NCBI GenBank assembly: GCA_040220455.1 | Contig: JAVJUS010000060.1 | Location: 1-38,953, forward strand | Direction: 5' to 3' | DNA: 38,953 bases | Source of the DNA: JAVJUS01 sp040220455 | Lineage (GTDB): Bacteria > Pseudomonadota > Alphaproteobacteria > DSM-16000 > Inquilinaceae | Shown here: one piece after another, positions 7,107-17,151 of the stretch | Position numbering within the stretch: position 1 is the stretch's first letter | Layout: each line of letters begins with the position of its first letter | The notes under the pieces: model-generated | Seen by the model: only the letters and a program-made list of their open reading frames with translations | What the model was told of the DNA's origin: nothing | Databases searched by the model: none | Made by a program: the position numbers and the translations under genes

Positions 7107-8860
7107 AGACCGGCGGCGCCCAGTCCCGCGATCATCCGGTCCAGGTCCGCCCGCCGGCGGTAGGGGAAGCGCTCGGCCACGGCCGACAGGGAGATGCCGG
7201 GCCACAGCCGCCGGACATGGCCCATCGCCGCCGCCGCGCGCTCGGCCTCGCCCGCCTCGCCCAGCGCCATGGCGAGGTAGAGATGGGCGATCGGGAAATC
7301 GGGCGCGCGCGCCGCGACCTTGGCGAAGGTCGCGATCGCCTCGTCCACCCGGCCCATCATGAACTGGCCGTGGCCCAGATTGATCGGGTGGTTGGTCGGC
7401 GACAGCGGATCGAGGCGCGCCGCCGCCTCCATCAGCGGCAGCGCCGCCTCCGGCTCGCCCGCGAAATTGTGCACCTCGGCCAGCCAGACCATGGCCTCGG
7501 CATTGTTCGGGTCGAGCGCCAGGGCCGTGCGGCCCGCCCGGATCGCCTCGTCATGACGGCGATCCCAGAGCAACGTCCAGGCGAGCCGGGCATGGCCGCC
7601 GGGGAAGGCCGGATCGGCCATGACCGCCTGCTCGGCATCGGCGATCGCCGCCCGCAGCCCCGCGGTATCCGTCTCGCCCCAGTTGAACACCCAGTCCAGG
7701 AAGCGGATGAAGGCGCGCAGGGCATAGGCCGGCGCCAGGCCAGGATCGGCGTCGATCGCGGCGTCCGCCAGCGCCCGCGCCTCGGCGTTGGAGGAGCGCG
7801 AGAAGCTCTGGAACACCGCGCGGGCGCGCAGGTAAAGATCGTGGGCGCGCGCGTCCTCGGCATAGCGGGCCCCGATCCGCGCCTCCTCCCGCCGGGTCAG
7901 GGTCAGCGCCAGGGCGCCGACGATCTCCCGCGTGATCTCGTCCTGCATCTCGAAGATGTCGGCGAGGTCCCGGTCGTAGCGCTCGGCCCAGACATGGGCG
8001 CCGGTCGCCGCGTCGACGAGCTGGGCGGAGACCCGGACCCGGTTGCCCGAGCGCCGGACCGAGCCCTCGAGCAGATGGCCGACGCCCAGCGCGGCGCCGA
8101 CATCGCGGACGTCGACGCTGCGGTCCTTGAAGGCGAAGCTGGAATTCCGCGCGATGACGGCGAGGCGCGGCAGGCGGGACAGGTCGGTGATCAGGTCCTC
8201 GGCCAGGCCGTCGGCGAAATAGGCCTGATCCGGATCGCCGGAGAGATTGGCGAAGGGCAACACCGCGATGCTCGCCTCGGCGGCGTCCGGCGTCGTCGGT
8301 GCCGACGCCCCGGTGCCGTCCCCCGATCCCCGGCGATCGGCGCGGAAGACCGGCACGGCGCGGTCCCGGCCCTTGACGCGCCGCGGCCCGAGCGCGCGGA
8401 AGGCGACGGGGGCCCGCCCCTCCGCCTGGCGGACCACGTCCTCGGAGACGAGCACCGTGCCGGGCTCGGCCAGGGCTTCGAGCCGGGTGGCGAGGTTGAC
8501 CCCGTCGCCCAGCAGGTCGTCGGCCTCCACCAGCACGTCGCCGACATGGATCGCGACCCGCAGCGCCGGGGCCGGGCTGGCGCCGGCTTCGTTCTCGCCG
8601 CCGGGGCCGAGACGCTCCTGCAGGGCGAGCGCGGCTTCCAGCGCGTCGACCACGCTCGGGAACTCGGCCAGGAAGCCGTCGCCCATAACCTTGAACACGC
8701 GCCCGCCATTCGCGGCGACCACCGGCTCGATCACCCCGGCGCGCAGATCGCCGACGACGCGCGCGGCGCGATCCTCGTCGGCATGCATCAGCGCGGAGTA
8801 GCCGACCATGTCGGCCGCCAGGATCGCCGCGAGGCGCCGCTGTCTGCGCGGTTCGGTCAT
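7097..8860 (-). CDS. Class III adenylate/guanylate cyclase with TolB-like domain and TPR repeats
   Basis: The product is 587 residues. The N-terminal cyclase catalytic domain (about 8-175) has both metal-binding Asp (Asp17 in LAADMVGYS, Asp61 in VMGDGFLAEF) and the NLATRLEALAEPG segment, so it should make cAMP. A TolB-like/FlgO-type region follows (about 200-310; IAVLPFANLSGDPDQAYFAD), then TPR-like helices (about 340-565). This architecture is common and often multicopy in alphaproteobacteria, where the TPR part is thought to sense or bind partners. No membrane segment is evident. The start at 8860 (MTEPRRQRRL) is the ATG directly before the catalytic domain. A 141-bp gap separates it from the divergent DUF1194 gene. 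Confidence 0.92.
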   Translation of the reverse strand: MTEPRRQRRLAAILAADMVGYSALMHADEDRAARVVGDLRAGVIEPVVAANGGRVFKVMGDGFLAEFPSVVDALEAALALQERLGPGGENEAGASPAPALRVAIHVGDVLVEADDLLGDGVNLATRLEALAEPGTVLVSEDVVRQAEGRAPVAFRALGPRRVKGRDRAVPVFRADRRGSGDGTGASAPTTPDAAEASIAVLPFANLSGDPDQAYFADGLAEDLITDLSRLPRLAVIARNSSFAFKDRSVDVRDVGAALGVGHLLEGSVRRSGNRVRVSAQLVDAATGAHVWAERYDRDLADIFEMQDEITREIVGALALTLTRREEARIGARYAEDARAHDLYLRARAVFQSFSRSSNAEARALADAAIDADPGLAPAYALRAFIRFLDWVFNWGETDTAGLRAAIADAEQAVMADPAFPGGHARLAWTLLWDRRHDEAIRAGRTALALDPNNAEAMVWLAEVHNFAGEPEAALPLMEAAARLDPLSPTNHPINLGHGQFMMGRVDEAIATFAKVAARAPDFPIAHLYLAMALGEAGEAERAAAAMGHVRRLWPGISLSAVAERFPYRRRADLDRMIAGLGAAGLDG

Positions 8861-9001
8861 GAGTCGCCGGGTTGCGGAACGGGGTCGGCCGGGAGAATAG
8901 ACCGCCGCCGCGCCCCGCGCCACGCCCGCCCGCCGGCCCCATCCGGCCGGCGCGGCGATTTTGCCGGTCCCGTTCACGCCCACCCGGGTTACCATCGTCT
9001 C

Positions 9002-9904
9002 ATGCCGGTGCCTCCCACCGACCCGACCGGCCGACGCCGACGCGGCCGGCGCGCGCTCGCCACGCTTCTCCTCGCCCCGGTCGTGGTGCTGGTGCTGCTG
9101 GCGGCCGGCGCCGCGCGGGGGCCGGCCCTGGCCCAGGGCGACGGCGAGGACGGCGGCGGGCCCGTGCCGGTGGACGTGGCGCTGGTGCTGGCGGTCGACG
9201 TCTCGGGCTCCATGGACCTGAACGAGCATCGCCTGCAGCGCGCGGGCTACATGGCGGCCCTGGTCCATCCGGACGTGATCGAGGCCATCGCCGGCGGCAT
9301 CCTCGGGCGCATCGCCGTGACCTATGTCGAGTGGGCGGGCCCGTCCTCGCAGGTCGTCGTCGTGCCCTGGCGGGTAATCGACGGGCTGCCGGCGGCGACG
9401 GCCTTCGTCGAGGCCCTGGGCGCCCGGCCGATCGCGCAGATCCGCGGCACCTCGATCTCCGGCGCGCTGGCCTTCGCCGCCGCCCTGTTCGAGACCGGCC
9501 GGGTCGAGGCGACCCGCCGCGTCATCGACATCTCGGGCGACGGGCCCAACAACATGGGCCCGCCCGTGGTCGAGGCGCGCGACGCCGTCGTCGCGCGCGG
9601 CGTCACGATCAACGGGCTGCCGATCGTGCTGAGCCCGTCGGGACGCGGCGGGTTCGGGCGGTTCTGGATGAATCCGGAAGGGCTGCTCGCCTACTACCGC
9701 GGCTGCGTCATCGGCGGGCCGGGCGCCTTCGCGCTCGCCGTGGCGAGCGAGGACCAGCTTCCCGAGGCGATCCGGCGCAAGATGGTGCTGGAGATCGCCG
9801 GCCGCCGCCTGCCGGGACCGATTTTCCACCTGGCGCAGACCGGCGGCCCGGTCGACTGCTTCGCCGGCGAACGCCTCCGCCGCCCCAGCCTGCCGGGGCC
9901 GTGA
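9002..9904 (+). CDS. DUF1194 domain protein (VWA-like, secreted)
   Basis: The product is 300 residues. An Arg-rich N-terminus and a hydrophobic stretch (about 18-45) form a signal peptide or anchor ending GPALAQ. The following domain begins VDVALVLAVDVSGSM, a VWA-type MIDAS motif (DxSxS), with RGTSISGAL and ISGDGPNN supplying the other metal-site loops. This matches the DUF1194 family of exported VWA-like proteins, whose function is unknown; metal-dependent protein binding is expected. No strong ribosome-binding site precedes the ATG at 9002. The gene is divergent from the cyclase and convergent with the choline importer operon, so it appears to be monocistronic. Confidence 0.88.
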   Translation: MPVPPTDPTGRRRRGRRALATLLLAPVVVLVLLAAGAARGPALAQGDGEDGGGPVPVDVALVLAVDVSGSMDLNEHRLQRAGYMAALVHPDVIEAIAGGILGRIAVTYVEWAGPSSQVVVVPWRVIDGLPAATAFVEALGARPIAQIRGTSISGALAFAAALFETGRVEATRRVIDISGDGPNNMGPPVVEARDAVVARGVTINGLPIVLSPSGRGGFGRFWMNPEGLLAYYRGCVIGGPGAFALAVASEDQLPEAIRRKMVLEIAGRRLPGPIFHLAQTGGPVDCFAGERLRRPSLPGP

Positions 9905-9916
9905 GGAGGGAGCTTC

Positions 9917-11194
9917 TCAGGCCGGTGCGGCCGAAGCGGACGGCGCAGTGCCATTGCGCCCGTTCGCCCGGCCGAGCAGGGCGGCGAAGACGTCGCCGTC
10001 GCACACGGCGCCGACCACGCGTCCGTCCTCGACCAGCACGACGGGCAGGCCCGTCGCCTGGCGCAGCGTGATGACCTCCTTCATCGAGACCTCGGGATCG
10101 ATCGTGGCGAGCGTGTCGCGCGGCGGCGGGGTTTCGGGCGTCGCAGCGGCGACCGGGATGTCCCGGTCGGCCAGGGCGGCGCGCGACGGCCGGCCCTCGG
10201 CGTCGAGCCGGAGCCGCACCGCGCCGGCCTCGTCGAGCGCCAGCGCGCCGTCGCCGTCGCGCGGCAGGTCGGCCACCGCCGTCATCAGCGAGGCGCCGCG
10301 CAAGACGTTGAGCGGATTCATGTGGGCGACGAAGTCAGCGACGTAGCCGTTGGCCGGCTCCAGCACGATCTCCTCCGGCCGGCCGTACTGGACGATCTCC
10401 CCGCCCTCCATGATGGCGATGCGGTTGCCCAGCTTCATCGCCTCGTCGAGGTCGTGGCTGACGAACAGGATCGTCTTCTTCAGCGTCTCCTGCAGGCCCA
10501 GCAGGTCGTCCTGCAGCCGGTCGCGGATCAGCGGGTCGAGGGCGGAGAAGGGCTCGTCCATCAGCAGGATCGGCGCGTCGGTGGCGAAGGCGCGGGCCAA
10601 CCCGACGCGCTGCTGCATGCCGCCGGAGAGCTCGTGGGCGTATTTGTCCGCCCAGGCCTCCAGCCCGACCATGGCGAGCTTGTCGGCGATGACGTCGCCG
10701 CGCTCGGCCTTGGGCACGCCGCGCAGCTCCAGCCCGAAGGCCACGTTCTCGGCCACGGTGCGCCAGGGCAGCAGGCTGAACTGCTGGAAGACCATGGCGA
10801 CCCGCTCTGTCCTGAGCCGGCGCAGGGTCCGGGCGTCGCAGCCCACGACATCGATGGTGTCGTCGCCCGACCTGCCGTGGCCCGCCTTGCCGTTCGCAGC
10901 CTTGCCGTTGCCCGGGCCGTTCGGGGCGCCGGTGCCGACCGTCACGCGGCCGCGGGTGACCGGGCACAGGCCGTTGACGCAGCGCAGAAGCGTCGACTTG
11001 CCCGAGCCGCTGAGCCCCATCAGGACGACGAGCTCGCCTTCCTCTACGCCCAGGCTGGCGTCGCGCACGCCGACGATGTGCCCGGTCTCCGACTGGATCT
11101 CGTCCCGCGATCGGCCCTGGTCGAGGAGATCGAGCGCCGGGGCCGGCTTGTCGCCGAAGACGACGTCGACGTGCTCGAAGGAAACGGCGGTCAT
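9917..11194 (-). CDS. choV: Choline ABC transporter ATP-binding protein
   Basis: The product is 425 residues of the ProV/OpuAA family. Walker A is GLSGSGKST (60-68), the signature is LSGGMQQR, and Walker B is LLMDEPFSALDP. The C-terminus carries a CBS-like regulatory region (VEDGRVVGAVCDGDVFAALLG), as in osmolyte importers where CBS domains gate activity by ionic strength. The sequence between residues about 83 and 100 is a Gly/Asn/Lys-rich insertion. The start overlaps the permease stop by 4 bp (ATGA), so it is translationally coupled. It powers uptake of choline delivered by ChoX through ChoW. Confidence 0.93.
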   Translation of the reverse strand: MTAVSFEHVDVVFGDKPAPALDLLDQGRSRDEIQSETGHIVGVRDASLGVEEGELVVLMGLSGSGKSTLLRCVNGLCPVTRGRVTVGTGAPNGPGNGKAANGKAGHGRSGDDTIDVVGCDARTLRRLRTERVAMVFQQFSLLPWRTVAENVAFGLELRGVPKAERGDVIADKLAMVGLEAWADKYAHELSGGMQQRVGLARAFATDAPILLMDEPFSALDPLIRDRLQDDLLGLQETLKKTILFVSHDLDEAMKLGNRIAIMEGGEIVQYGRPEEIVLEPANGYVADFVAHMNPLNVLRGASLMTAVADLPRDGDGALALDEAGAVRLRLDAEGRPSRAALADRDIPVAAATPETPPPRDTLATIDPEVSMKEVITLRQATGLPVVLVEDGRVVGAVCDGDVFAALLGRANGRNGTAPSASAAPA

Positions 11195-12039
11195 TTCGCG
11201 TTCCCCCGGCGCTTGGGCTGCTTGAAGATGCGGTCGAGCAGGATCGCCAGGATGACGATCGCCAGCCCCGCCTCGAAGCCCATGCCGATATTGACGGTAT
11301 TGAGCGCGCGCACCACCGGCTTGCCCAGCCCGTCGGCGCCGACCAGCGCGGCGATCACGACCATGCTGAGCGAGAGCATGATGCACTGGGTCAGCCCCGC
11401 CATGATCGTCGGCAGGGCATGCGGCAGCTCGACCTTGAAGAGCAGCTGGGTCCGCGTGGCGCCGAACGACTCCCCGGCCTCGATGAGCTGCTTGGGCACC
11501 GAGGTGATGCCCAGATGGGTCAGCCGGATCGGCGCCGGGATGGCGAAGATGACGGTCGAGATGATGCCCGGCACCACGCCCAGGCCGAACAGGATCAGCG
11601 TCGGGATCAGGTAGACGAAGGTCGGGATCGTCTGCATCAGATCGAGCACGGGCCTCAGCAGCGTGAACAGCCAGGGCCGGTGCGCCGCGGCGATGCCCGT
11701 GGGCACGCCGACGATCATGCAGAAGGACGTCGCCAGGATGACCAGCGCCAGCGTCTCCAGCGTCGCTTCCCAGTAGCCGAGGTTGAGGATCAGCAGCAGC
11801 GAGGCGACGATCCCGACGACCAGCCGCCAGTCCCGGTGCAGCGCCCAGGCGCCGGCGGCGAAGAGCGCGATCAGGACCAGCGGATGGGTCCAGACCAGGA
11901 GCTCGATCAGGCCGTCGATGGTCTCGCCCAGGGCGTCGGAGATCGTGTTGAGGATCCCCGCGGCGTTGCGGTTGATCCAGCCCATCGCCGCGGCGATCCA
12001 GTCGCCCAGCGGGATCGGGTTGTCGGTGATCCAGTCCAT
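11191..12039 (-). CDS. choW: Choline ABC transporter permease
   Basis: The product is 282 residues of the ProW/OpuAB family, with about six membrane helices (first near 55-75, later ones at LVILATSFCMIVGV, FVYLIPTLILFGLG and the C-terminal AGLAIVILAILL). The cytoplasmic coupling loop is EAGESFGATRTQLLFKVELP. It forms the membrane channel of the choline importer. It lies between choX and choV in one leftward operon, 82 bp downstream of choX with a strong hairpin in that gap. Family members also transport betaine; choline is preferred here because of the ChoX ligand residues and the bet genes nearby. Confidence 0.93.
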   Translation of the reverse strand: MDWITDNPIPLGDWIAAAMGWINRNAAGILNTISDALGETIDGLIELLVWTHPLVLIALFAAGAWALHRDWRLVVGIVASLLLILNLGYWEATLETLALVILATSFCMIVGVPTGIAAAHRPWLFTLLRPVLDLMQTIPTFVYLIPTLILFGLGVVPGIISTVIFAIPAPIRLTHLGITSVPKQLIEAGESFGATRTQLLFKVELPHALPTIMAGLTQCIMLSLSMVVIAALVGADGLGKPVVRALNTVNIGMGFEAGLAIVILAILLDRIFKQPKRRGNAK

Positions 12040-12083
12040 GGCGGCGCCTGTCCTCCCGGCTCGGCGAGAAAGGGGCCGTCAGG

Positions 12084-12105
12084 CGGCCGGGCCGGTGCCC
12101 GGCCG
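12084..12105 (-). terminator. Stable hairpin in the choX-choW gap
   Basis: CGGCCGGGC (12084-12092) and GCCCGGCCG (12097-12105) form a perfect 9-bp GC-only stem with a four-base loop, extendable by two more pairs. There is no T-run. On the leftward transcript it sits after the choX stop. It probably protects the choX 3' end or causes partial termination, giving more binding protein than permease. Confidence 0.55.
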
Positions 12106-12121
12106 TCGACGACCCCGGCCC

Positions 12122-13072
12122 TCAAAGGCCGAGATGCGCGCGCACCGCCGGCAGCCCGGGCTCGCCGTCCCAGGTCGTCACGCCGTCGAGCCAGCCCTCG
12201 AGCACGCCCGGATTGTCGGCGAGCCAGTTCTGCGCGGCCTCCTCGGCAGCCATGCCCTCGTCGAGGATCATGGCCATGACCTCGTTCTCGGCGGCCAGCG
12301 AGAACGCCAGGTTCTCCAGCAGCGCGCCGACATTCGGGCACTCCGCGACATAGCCGGCGCGGACATTGGTGTAGACCGTCGCGCCGCCGTAGTTCGGGCC
12401 GAACACGTCGTCGCCGCCGTCGAGATAGGCCATGTCGAAATTGGCGTTCATCGGGTGCGGCTCCCAGCCCAGGAAGACGATATGGTCCTCCTGCTGCACC
12501 GCGCGGGAGACCTGGGCGAGCATGCCCTGCTCGGACGATTCCACCACCTCGAAGCCGGCGAGACCGAAGGTGTCCTCGTCGATCATGGTCTGGATCAGCC
12601 GGTTGCCGTCGTTGCCCGGCTCGATGCCGTAGATCTCGCCGTCCAGCTCGTCCTGGAACGCCTCGATGTCCTGGAAGCTCGTCAGGCCCGCTTCATAGGT
12701 GTATTCGGGCACGGCGAGCGTGTATTTCGCGCCCTCCAGGTTGACGCCGACCACGTCGACCGTGCCGGCCTCGCGGTAGGGCGCCAGGTCCGCCTCCATC
12801 GTCGGCATCCAGTTGCCCAGGAAGACGTCCACATCGCCGTTGGCGAGGCTGGAATAGGTCACCGGCACGGCCAGCAGCTCGGTCTCGGGCTCGTAGCCGA
12901 GGCCCTCCAGAACGACCGAGGTCATCGCCGTCGTCGCCGTGATGTCGGTCCAGCCGACATCGGAGAAGACGACCTCCCGGCACGAGTCCGCCTCGCCCTC
13001 GGCGGCCAGCGCGGGGCCGGCGAGGATCGCGGCCAGCGCCGCGCCGATCGACGTCAAGCATGTCTTGGTCAT
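12122..13072 (-). CDS. choX: Choline ABC transporter substrate-binding protein
   Basis: The product is 316 residues with a signal peptide (1-23, LAGPALAA) and a periplasmic OpuAC-type domain. The aromatic cage known from Sinorhizobium meliloti ChoX (Trp43, Asp45, Trp90, Tyr119, Trp205) appears here with a constant offset of two: Trp41 and Asp43 (GWTD), Trp88 (GNWMP), Tyr117 (KYTL) and Trp203 (GWEPH). This supports choline as the ligand over glycine betaine. The ATG at 13070-13072 has aggag upstream. It is the first gene of choXWV and is transcribed away from betI across a region holding a BetI operator. Confidence 0.95.
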   Translation of the reverse strand: MTKTCLTSIGAALAAILAGPALAAEGEADSCREVVFSDVGWTDITATTAMTSVVLEGLGYEPETELLAVPVTYSSLANGDVDVFLGNWMPTMEADLAPYREAGTVDVVGVNLEGAKYTLAVPEYTYEAGLTSFQDIEAFQDELDGEIYGIEPGNDGNRLIQTMIDEDTFGLAGFEVVESSEQGMLAQVSRAVQQEDHIVFLGWEPHPMNANFDMAYLDGGDDVFGPNYGGATVYTNVRAGYVAECPNVGALLENLAFSLAAENEVMAMILDEGMAAEEAAQNWLADNPGVLEGWLDGVTTWDGEPGLPAVRAHLGL

Positions 13073-13218
13073 CGCCTTGCCTCTCCTGTTCTCGCATGCG
13101 GCGCGTTGCCGGCTCCCGGCCGGCTCCGGGCCGCGGCCCGGTGTCGCGCTCTCCGTCCGCCGCCGGGGCGTGTCCGGTCCGGCGGGGCATCGCTGTCGTT
13201 CCGGGAGCATGCGGGTTC

Positions 13219-13237
13219 TTGATTGACCGATCAATAA
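13219..13237. promoter_or_regulatory. BetI operator
   Basis: TTGATTGA-CCGA-TCAATAA contains the perfect dyad ATTGA/TCAAT (13222-13226 and 13231-13235) and closely matches the BetI site known in other proteobacteria (TTGATTGA-ACGT-TCAATAAA). It lies between the divergent choX and betI starts, 147 bp and 79 bp from them. It should mediate choline-relieved repression of betIBA, and probably also of choXWV. Confidence 0.85.
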
Positions 13238-13315
13238 AAAATCGGCACGGTCGCTCGAACGAGCCGCGCCGCACCCCGGCGGCGTGGCGATCAGCGGGGA
13301 ACGCGGACCGGACCC

Positions 13316-13926
13316 ATGCCCAAGGTCGGGATGCAGCCGATCCGTCGGCGCCAGCTCATGGACGCCACCATCCGGGCGATCCACCGCCACGGCTTCAACG
13401 ACACGACCGTGGCGCGGATCGGCGGGATCGCCGGCCTCAGCCCGGGAATCATCCACCACTATTTCGGCGGCAAGGACGAGCTGCTGGCCGCCACGATGCG
13501 CTCGCTGCTCGAGGAGCTGCGCGTCGACTTCACCGACCGGCTCGCCGTCGCCCGGACGCCGCTCGACCGAATCGACGCCGTGCTGGCGGCCAATTTCGAG
13601 TTCGAGCAGTTCCGCCCGGAGATCCTGGCCGCCTGGCTCGCCTTCTGGTCCCAGGCGCCGTTCGCCCCGCCGCTGGCGCGGCTGCGCCGGCTCTACACCC
13701 GCCGGGCCCTGTCCAACCTGCGCGCCCCGCTGGGCGAGCTGGTGGGCCGGGAGGAGGCGGGGCGCATCGCGCTGACCCTCATGGCCCTGATCGACGGCTT
13801 CTGGCTGCGCGCCGCCCAGGGCGACCGGGACGTCACCGGCCCCGCGGCCCTCGCCATCGCCCGGGCAACCCTCCGCCGCGGCCTCGCCGAGGCCGGCGCC
13901 GGCCCCCTCGACCTGCAGGAGAGCGC

Positions 13927-13930
<4 letters not shown>
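13316..13930 (+). CDS. betI: Transcriptional repressor BetI (TetR family)
   Basis: The product is 204 residues. The N-terminal TetR DNA-binding domain (about 8-55) contains RRRQLMDATIRAIHRHGFND and the recognition helix region SPGIIHHYFGGKDEL, both typical of BetI. The C-terminal ligand domain binds choline in characterised homologues, releasing DNA. The ATG at 13316 (MPKVGMQPIRR) matches the usual BetI N-terminus. Its stop codon overlaps the betB start (ATGA), so repressor and enzymes are one transcript. The operator upstream indicates autoregulation. Confidence 0.95.
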
Positions 13931-15429
<1,499 letters not shown>

Positions 15430-15464
15430 CCCGGCCCATTCCGACCCGGCAGCGGAGACGCGCC

Positions 15465-17129
15465 ATGGCCGTTTCGGCGGAGAGCTTCGACCACGTCATC
15501 GTCGGCGCCGGCTCGGCGGGCTGCGTGCTGGCCGCGCGGCTGAGCGAGGACCCGGACTGCCGCGTCCTGCTGCTGGAGGCCGGGCCGCCGGACCGGGGCT
15601 ACGACTGGCGCCTGCACATGCCAGCGGCGCTCAGCTACCCGATGAACGGGACGACCTACAACTGGGACTTCCACACCACGCCCCAGCCGGGCATGGGCGG
15701 GCGTCGGCTGCACTGCCCGCGCGGCCGGGTGCTGGGCGGGTCGAGCTCGATCAACGGCATGGTCTTCGTGCGCGGCAACCCGGGCGACTTCGACCACTGG
15801 GCCGAGGCGGCGGGGGCGCCGCATTGGTCCTTCGCGCACTGCCTGCCCTATTTCAGGCGGATGGAGACGGCCGGGCGCGGCGCCGACGACTGGCGCGGCG
15901 GCGACGGGCCGCTCCACATCACCACCGGGCCGGCGGAAAACCCGCTCTACGGCGCCTGGCTGGAGGCCGGGCAGCAGGCCGGCCACCCCTTCACCGAGGA
16001 CTACAACGGCCGTCAGCAGGAAGGCGTCTGCCGCTTCGACATGACGGTCAAGAACGGCCGCCGCTGGTCGACGGCGCGGGCCTACCTGCATCCGGTGATG
16101 GACCGGCCGAACCTGGTCGTGCGCACCGGCGCGCTGACCCGCCGCTTGCTGGTCGAGGGCGGGCGCGCCGTCGGCGTCGCCTATCGCCGGGGCGGCACGG
16201 AGCACGAGGCCCGGGCGGAGCGCGAGGTGCTGCTGGCCGCGGGCGCCATCGGCTCGCCCCAGCTCCTCCAGCTCTCCGGCATCGGGCCGGGCGACGTGCT
16301 GAAACGCGCCGGGGTGACGGTCATCCACGACCTGCCCGGAGTCGGCGAGAACCTGCAGGACCACCTGGAGATCTACATGCAGGTCGCCTGCACCCGGCCG
16401 GTGACGCTCTATTCCTCGCTCAACCCGGTCGGCAAGGCGGCGATCGGCCTGCGCTGGCTGCTGACCCACACGGGTCCCGGGGCGACCAATCATTTCGAGG
16501 CGGGGGGCTTCCTGCGCTCCGGCCCCGAGGTGCCCTATCCCGACGTGCAGTACCACTTCCTGCCGCTGGCGGCGAACTACGACGGCTCCAACGCCGTCGC
16601 CGGCCACGGCTTCCAGACCCATGTCGGGCCGATGCGCTCGGCCTCGCGCGGACATGTCCGCATCCGCTCCGACGACCCGGCCGCCGAGCCCGAGATCGAC
16701 TTCCGATACCTGAGCCGGGAGAGCGATCGCCAGGAGTGGCGGCGCTGCATCCGCATGACGCGGGAGATCTATGCCCAGGCCGCCTTCGCCTCCTGGCGCG
16801 GGGCGGAGATTTCCCCGGGCCCCGAGGTGACGAGCGACCAGGACATCGACGCCTTCGTCGCGGCCAAGGCGGAGAGTGCCTACCACCCCTCCGGGACCTG
16901 CCGCATGGGGGCCGAAGATGGTGCGGTCGTGGACGGCGCGCTGAAGGTCCACGGCGTGGACGGGCTGCGCGTGATCGACGCCTCGATCATGCCGCGCATC
17001 CCCAACGGCAACCTGAACGGCCCGACGATCATGCTGGCGGAGAAGGGCGCCGACCTGGTGCGCGGGCAGGTTCTCGAGCCGTCGACGCTGGTGCCCTACC
17101 GCGCCCCGGTCTCCGCCGCGGCGGAATAG
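15465..17129 (+). CDS. betA: Choline dehydrogenase (GMC family)
   Basis: The product is 554 residues and oxidises choline to betaine aldehyde using FAD, passing electrons to the respiratory chain. The FAD-binding motif VIVGAGSAGCVLAARLSED lies at 11-29, the GMC signature around GRVLGGSSSINGM (87-99), and the active-site pair is His474 (SAYHPSGTCRMG) and Asn518 (NGNLNGPTIM). It is the last gene of betIBA. The ATG at 15465 is preceded by agcggagacg. It ends 22 bp from a convergent aminotransferase gene; a short GC palindrome (17132-17145) lies in the gap. Confidence 0.94.
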   Translation: MAVSAESFDHVIVGAGSAGCVLAARLSEDPDCRVLLLEAGPPDRGYDWRLHMPAALSYPMNGTTYNWDFHTTPQPGMGGRRLHCPRGRVLGGSSSINGMVFVRGNPGDFDHWAEAAGAPHWSFAHCLPYFRRMETAGRGADDWRGGDGPLHITTGPAENPLYGAWLEAGQQAGHPFTEDYNGRQQEGVCRFDMTVKNGRRWSTARAYLHPVMDRPNLVVRTGALTRRLLVEGGRAVGVAYRRGGTEHEARAEREVLLAAGAIGSPQLLQLSGIGPGDVLKRAGVTVIHDLPGVGENLQDHLEIYMQVACTRPVTLYSSLNPVGKAAIGLRWLLTHTGPGATNHFEAGGFLRSGPEVPYPDVQYHFLPLAANYDGSNAVAGHGFQTHVGPMRSASRGHVRIRSDDPAAEPEIDFRYLSRESDRQEWRRCIRMTREIYAQAAFASWRGAEISPGPEVTSDQDIDAFVAAKAESAYHPSGTCRMGAEDGAVVDGALKVHGVDGLRVIDASIMPRIPNGNLNGPTIMLAEKGADLVRGQVLEPSTLVPYRAPVSAAAE

Positions 17130-17151
17130 GCCGCCGCCGGCGGCGCGACCG

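Noticed and set aside
7217..9001. Long plus-strand extension ahead of the DUF1194 gene
   Set aside because: It is antisense to the cyclase gene, which has clear catalytic motifs. The DUF1194 signal peptide begins at 9002.
17132..17145. Bidirectional terminator between betA and the aminotransferase gene
   Set aside because: The palindrome CGCCGCCGGCGGCG is short, is a common chance pattern at this base composition, and has no T-run.
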